A DNA stretch of 64,000 nucleotides from Saprospirales bacterium (lineage in GTDB: Bacteria; Bacteroidota; Bacteroidia; Chitinophagales; JADIYW01): positions 124,001 through 188,000 of the forward strand of contig JADJSS010000007.1 in assembly GCA_016711605.1 (NCBI GenBank). The letters run 5' to 3'. The stretch's first letter is position 1. Each line of letters begins with the position of its first letter. Of the stretch, positions 60,255-64,000 are shown in pieces. The position numbers and the translations under genes were made by a program. The notes under the pieces are model-generated. The model searched no databases. It was given only the letters and a program-made list of their open reading frames with translations, and was not told the DNA's origin.

Positions 60255-61328
60255 TTATTTTTTCATTTCAGTAATCCATTGTCGGATGAGTTGCACCGCT
60301 TCTTTGTGTTGCAAACTTCTGCCTAATTCTGGCATGCGAATTTCCGGATCGTTTTCTGTCATGCGATATACCAAAATAGATTCGTCTGGTTTTCCTGGCA
60401 CAACATCATACAGGCAGTTTCCGCTGGCTCTTCCAGCTGCCACCGGACTTTTCATCGTGCCCCAACTTTCTGGATTTTTTTCGCTTAATAATAAAAATAA
60501 ACCTGTAGTGTTTGCACTACCTTCACGACGATGGCAATGAGCGCAGTTCACTTCCAAGTATGATTTTGCACGTTCTTCAACAGTTCCGCTTGAAGGATCA
60601 AATGCGTTTGCAATTTTATTGGATAAATTTTCTTCTTTTTTATAACCAGTTAAATAACCAACTTCTGTCCATTTTTCTAGTTGATTTTTGCTGCCGTCTG
60701 TATACTTATAATCTTTATTCAAGTATCTTACTTTTGGACCTATAGGTTCTTGAACATTTTTTAAATTATGGCAATTTTTGCATTGGTTTTTATTTGGATA
60801 AGAATAATCGATGTTTAGTTTTTCACCTTCTAAATTAGTAAAACTAACTTTCTTAGTATCACCAACAATATTCAATTCTGCGTCTGTTTGTTCATCATTC
60901 CACACATAGGTTAAGGCATCCCATTTGTCTGCACGTCTAACTAATAAACGTGTTTCCATTATTTTTCTTCCTTTTGATTCGTCTCTAAAATCAGTTGGAT
61001 AATAAAAATTTTTTATAAGCACAGCACCAACTGGAAATTCTACTACTTCGTCTTTTGTATATTTTGCTGATGTTCCGGCTGGCATCCAAACAAAACGAGC
61101 TTTGTGTGCATAGTCGGAAAAAAGTGCTGTAATTAAATCATAAGGCAACACTTTATCATTCGGAACTAGATCACTTATTTTTCCTTTAAAGAAATTGTAT
61201 TCTGATAATTTTTCAAATGGTTTTGCATGAATATCAACTGTTACTTTTCCATCAGATATTTTACATTGATTGAAAATTATCAAAGAAGAAATACAAATTA
61301 TGATGAGTATTGCAGATAATTTTTTCAT
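60255..61328 (-). CDS. c-type cytochrome lipoprotein (TIGR03806/SO2930-like)
   Basis: 357 residues. Signal ending IIFNQC (lipoprotein or TM anchor), then a beta-rich domain (HKARFVWMPAGTSAKYTKDE) and two haem motifs: CKNCH near residue 185 and CAHCH near 263. The last Met/His region RMPELGRSLQHKEAV ends the domain. It lies between the two beta-helix paralogues; the pairing with a TIGR03805-type protein is reported for the family, from memory. Probable electron transfer to an unknown substrate system. Confidence 0.8.
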   Translation of the reverse strand: MKKLSAILIIICISSLIIFNQCKISDGKVTVDIHAKPFEKLSEYNFFKGKISDLVPNDKVLPYDLITALFSDYAHKARFVWMPAGTSAKYTKDEVVEFPVGAVLIKNFYYPTDFRDESKGRKIMETRLLVRRADKWDALTYVWNDEQTDAELNIVGDTKKVSFTNLEGEKLNIDYSYPNKNQCKNCHNLKNVQEPIGPKVRYLNKDYKYTDGSKNQLEKWTEVGYLTGYKKEENLSNKIANAFDPSSGTVEERAKSYLEVNCAHCHRREGSANTTGLFLLLSEKNPESWGTMKSPVAAGRASGNCLYDVVPGKPDESILVYRMTENDPEIRMPELGRSLQHKEAVQLIRQWITEMKK

Positions 61329-61335
61329 TTTAAAT

Positions 61336-61707
61336 TTATAATTTATTGAGTTCAGACTTTATTTTATTAATCACAGCAGTTACATTTTCAATTATTTCTT
61401 CATTGGTAAACCTTAATTCTGTAATTCCTAATTCATTTAACACCTTTGTTCTAAATTCGTCATATTCTATTTGCTCTTTATTAAGATGAATTCCGCCGTC
61501 AAGTTCTATTGACAACATTTTCTCAGAGCAATAAAAATCTGCAATATAATTTTTGATATAATGTTGTCTTCTAAATTTTAAACCATTAATATTTTTATTC
61601 CGTAAAAATTGCCACAAAATTTCTTCTGCCTTTGTTTGTCTTTGTCTTAACTCTTTGGCATTTTCTACAATATTTTTAGATGAATCAAAAAATAGTTTAT
61701 TGTACAT
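61336..61707 (-). CDS. DUF559 (Vsr-like) endonuclease
   Basis: 123 residues. RQRQTKAEEILWQFLRNKNI, LKFRRQHYIKNYIADFYCSE and LSIELDGGIHLNKEQIEYDE are the DUF559 blocks, with the Glu and Asp-x-x-His-like residues expected of a Vsr/PD-(D/E)XK-type nuclease. Interrupts the beta-helix/cytochrome cluster and sits 24 bp from the three-hairpin element at 61731-61810, suggesting that the two moved together. Confidence 0.88.
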   Translation of the reverse strand: MYNKLFFDSSKNIVENAKELRQRQTKAEEILWQFLRNKNINGLKFRRQHYIKNYIADFYCSEKMLSIELDGGIHLNKEQIEYDEFRTKVLNELGITELRFTNEEIIENVTAVINKIKSELNKL

Positions 61708-61730
61708 AATCTATATTTTTTTTCTTTTTG

Positions 61731-61810
61731 ACCTCACCCGTCATCAACTTTGTTGATGCCACCCTCTCCATATGGAGAGGGAAGTCGAGCAAAGCTCGAC
61801 AGGGTGAGGT
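61731..61810. repeat. Three-hairpin palindromic element
   Basis: Outer 9-bp stem ACCTCACCC (61731-61739) / GGGTGAGGT (61802-61810). Inside: CATCAAC/GTTGATG (61742-61758), the 20-base palindrome 61762-61781 (CCCTCTCCAT/ATGGAGAGGG) and GTCGAGC/GCTCGAC (61784-61800). All four stems are perfect, a multi-branched junction. It ends one base before the beta-helix stop. Confidence 0.9.
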
Positions 61811-63103
61811 TTACTTAACTTCTTCTGGTTTTTGATTATTGCCATTAATACCTGTATAACTGCAATCGAATTTAGAGATATCTGTATCCTTGAAATTCAT
61901 TATATCTTCACGGCCGTGTGTTTTCCATGCGTTCAAATTTCCAAATTTAACATCGCCATTATTTCTGATACATATTTTTTTGCCTTCTGGTAATTGTCCG
62001 TTTTTATCGCGCAATTTCGGGTCAGCAGAACCATCTACAAAAATATCTATTGCACCTTTAAATGTTGCTGTTAATAATTTACCTAAATCAGTAGATATAT
62101 CTGGAAGTTTTTCTTTTAATGACAAACCACTTCTATCAAATTTATTATCATGAATTGAAATTGTGGTGCAATATGGACCATATGTTGTATCGTTTAATTG
62201 TTTTCCAGTCATGTAATAACTTACACATGCAATACCAATTGTTTTGTTGTTAGTTAATCGGTTATTAAAAACATCAACACTATCGGTTGCCATAATAATC
62301 ATGCCTGAACCTGGTGGAATAGATGCTACAATGCTTCCTGGTTTTCCAAAATTTTGAAAATTATTATTAATGCAATCATTGTCCCAAACTTTTGCGTTTC
62401 TTCCATTTCCTTGAAATAGTTTTGGCAAATCAAATACTAAAATTCCACCAGCGTTGTTTTCTGCTTTATTTTTATAGATATCAGAATTGATGCAGTTTTC
62501 AATTTCGATGCCTGCAACATTGTGATGTGCATAGCAATGATGAATGGTTACATTGGTTGATTGACCAATATAAACGCCAGCATCTGCGCAATAAGAAACT
62601 TCGTTGTATTCCATCAATACATTTTTGCATTCCACAGGATAGTAGCCATAGTTTCCGTTGGATGTATCTGCGCCAGTTGTCCACGTAGAATTCATGTGAT
62701 GAATATGTACACCATCGCAACCTTTTAGTTTTATGTTATCGCCTTTGGCGTCTTGGACAGTAAAACCTTCCAACGTTACATTTTGGCAATTCGTTACATT
62801 AATACCTTCTGCACCTTCGGTTTGTCCCAAAAATGATAAAATTGTTTTTTGTGTGCCTGCACCTTTTATAGTTACATTTTTTTTGCCTTCTAAAGAAAGT
62901 GCTTTCTTAAACAAGAATTTTCCTTCTGGAAATTCTACAGTGCCACCATCTTCTACCAAAATCAGTTTTTCCTGAAATTCTTTTTGGAATTTTTCATCAT
63001 ATGAGAAGCCAGCAGTGTCGCCAGCTTTTTTGCTGTTGTTTTTGCATGATTGGAAAGCAATTGCTACCGATAAGAACAAGGTGAAAAGAATGAATTTGCG
63101 CAT
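61811..63103 (-). CDS. Parallel beta-helix lipoprotein (TIGR03805-like), copy 2
   Basis: 430 residues. Signal with lipobox IAFQSC (Cys 20). Same pattern as 58974: KLILVEDGGTVEFPEGKFLF, CQNVTLEGFTVQDAKGDNI, AGVYIGQSTNVTIHHCYAHH, AGIEIENCINSDIYKNKAEN, IPPGSGMIIMATDSVDVFNN. The two copies align along their length with many identical blocks, so this is a duplication around the cytochrome gene. The DUF559 gene and hairpin element now separate it from the cytochrome gene. Confidence 0.8.
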   Translation of the reverse strand: MRKFILFTLFLSVAIAFQSCKNNSKKAGDTAGFSYDEKFQKEFQEKLILVEDGGTVEFPEGKFLFKKALSLEGKKNVTIKGAGTQKTILSFLGQTEGAEGINVTNCQNVTLEGFTVQDAKGDNIKLKGCDGVHIHHMNSTWTTGADTSNGNYGYYPVECKNVLMEYNEVSYCADAGVYIGQSTNVTIHHCYAHHNVAGIEIENCINSDIYKNKAENNAGGILVFDLPKLFQGNGRNAKVWDNDCINNNFQNFGKPGSIVASIPPGSGMIIMATDSVDVFNNRLTNNKTIGIACVSYYMTGKQLNDTTYGPYCTTISIHDNKFDRSGLSLKEKLPDISTDLGKLLTATFKGAIDIFVDGSADPKLRDKNGQLPEGKKICIRNNGDVKFGNLNAWKTHGREDIMNFKDTDISKFDCSYTGINGNNQKPEEVK

Positions 63104-63187
63104 TTGGTTGGTTTTTTTACAACGTGAATATAGTAAAATATAAATGATTGAAAACTAAAACAATGCAAATTTATTGTGATTGTTGAA

Positions 63188-64000
63188 TTACTTTTGATAA
63201 ATATTCTCTAATGCTTTTTCTAAAGTTGGGAATTGAAAAACAAATCCTGTTTGTTGAATTTTTTTGGAAGTACAATTGTTGCTCATCAGCAGCATGGTTG
63301 CCATTTCACCCATAACGGTCTTTAATACAAATTCAGGTGCAGGAAACGGAATGAAAGGTCTATGCAAAACATGCGCAATGGTTTTGCTCATTTCTTTGTT
63401 GGTTTTAACATCAGGCGCACAGGCGTTGTAGGTGCTGTTTTGGTTTTTGTGTTCAAATAAATGGATGAAAATCTGGCACAAATCGTCGATGTGAATCCAA
63501 GGCACGAACTGTTTTCCGTTGCCGATATATGCGCCAATTCCAAAACGAATTGGAAAGTCTAACTTTGGCAATGCACCACCATCTTTGCTCAGTACAATTC
63601 CAATTCTTATTTTGCTGACTGCGATATTTATGGATGCAATCTTTTCTACTTCATTTTCCCAAAGCTGGCAAACTTCTGCTAAAAAGCCAGTTCCGTTGGA
63701 TGATGTTTCTGTTAGCAATTCATTTTTTCTATCACCATAAAAACCAACAGCTGATGCGGAAATAAAAGATTGAATTTGGTGTTTTCCTTTTGCTAAATAC
63801 TGAAATAATAATTGTGTTGATTTTACGCGACTGTCGATTATTTCTTGCTTGCGTTCGTCTGTCCAACGTTTGTCAGCAACGCCTGCACCAGCCAAATGTA
63901 TAATTGCAATTGCATTTTCAAACACTTTCTCATCAATAAAATTAGCTTCGATATTCCATTTATATTCATTTGGTTGCTTTGGATTTCTGCAAAGAATATT
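63188..64000 (-). CDS. TIGR01777-family NAD-dependent epimerase, N-terminus missing
   Basis: The frame stays open to the window edge (…NPKQPNEYKWNIEANFIDEK upstream of VFENAIAIIHLAGAGVADKRW). SDR/epimerase blocks visible: IIHLAGAGVADKRWTDERKQ, SASAVGFYGD, NIAVSKIRIGIVLSKDGGA, FVPWIHIDDLCQIFIHLFEH. TIGR01777 proteins (YfcH-like) lie in envelope or cell-division contexts, with no settled activity. The N-terminal Rossmann GxxGxxG is outside the window. Confidence 0.88.
   Translation of the reverse strand, partial: NILCRNPKQPNEYKWNIEANFIDEKVFENAIAIIHLAGAGVADKRWTDERKQEIIDSRVKSTQLLFQYLAKGKHQIQSFISASAVGFYGDRKNELLTETSSNGTGFLAEVCQLWENEVEKIASINIAVSKIRIGIVLSKDGGALPKLDFPIRFGIGAYIGNGKQFVPWIHIDDLCQIFIHLFEHKNQNSTYNACAPDVKTNKEMSKTIAHVLHRPFIPFPAPEFVLKTVMGEMATMLLMSNNCTSKKIQQTGFVFQFPTLEKALENIYQK

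Noticed and set aside
58974..63103. Polysaccharide utilisation locus around the beta-helix proteins
   Set aside because: No SusC/SusD, sulfatase or glycoside hydrolase gene is visible.
1..64000. CRISPR arrays, rRNA operon, prophage or insertion sequence
   Set aside because: No regularly spaced repeats, rRNA sequence, structural phage genes or transposase-like ORF was recognised; repeats seen are hairpins or a single direct duplicate pair.

Overview
The window reads as a chromosomal segment of a low-GC (roughly one third G+C by eye) member of the Bacteroidota, probably in the Chitinophagales/Saprospirales neighbourhood; the order is not settled by the sequence. The reasons are a fused MurF-alanine racemase, DUF3127 and DUF4126 proteins, a T9SS-associated type of TPR/beta-propeller/SPOR protein, several near-consensus TTG...TAnnTTTG promoters, no obvious Shine-Dalgarno sequences, and many Bacteroidota lipoprotein signals. 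No prophage, CRISPR array or rRNA operon is visible.

Layout. 1-2.6 kb: partial DUF3127 gene, DUF4126 membrane protein, a broken membrane gene and a radical SAM/SPASM enzyme. 2.6-9.2 kb: a minus-strand tyrosine catabolism cluster (amino acid dehydrogenase, homogentisate dioxygenase, 4-hydroxyphenylpyruvate dioxygenase, MarR regulator, fumarylacetoacetase), interrupted by an internally deleted DUF1016 nuclease between 133-bp direct repeats and containing an extraordinary poly-G tract. 9.5-15 kb: tandem acyltransferases, a two-component system and a secreted beta-helix lipoprotein. 15-22.6 kb: rnhB, dtd, nrdB-nrdA, a YeeE/rhodanese sulfur module, GNAT and YdeI proteins. 22.7-25.7 kb: a tRNA-like RNA with its own promoter and terminator, an ORF6N protein among hairpin repeats, and a frameshifted UvrD/FBH1-type helicase. 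25.9-34.1 kb: metal hydrolase, cytochrome c, a zinc-ribbon/TerB protein, RsmI-like methylase, HesB/IscA protein, serS, rho. 34.2-37 kb: a Cro/C1 regulator facing a three-gene secreted protein/lipoprotein/Lgt-like operon. 37.2-45 kb: rpmH-rnpA-yidD, S41 protease, tsaB, two ArsR-fold regulators, an AhpD-like protein, polA. 45-57 kb: envelope proteins, CDF transporter, murF-alr, Rieske protein, aminotransferase. 57-64 kb: TPR protein, then two paralogous beta-helix lipoproteins around a c-type cytochrome, with a DUF559 nuclease gene and a three-hairpin repeat inserted between them, and a partial TIGR01777 epimerase.

The most unusual element is the RNA at 22821-22975. It has a canonical tRNA acceptor stem, D-arm, anticodon arm and T-arm, but 86 structured nucleotides where the variable region should be. 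A second theme is single-base indels in short homopolymers that break at least five otherwise normal genes (histidine kinase, helicase twice, polA, a coiled-coil protein, a CDF transporter). This looks more like assembly error than biology, but it should be resolved before the genes are called broken. A third theme is small hairpin-rich repeats beside nuclease-like or DNA-binding genes (DUF559, ORF6N, DUF1016).
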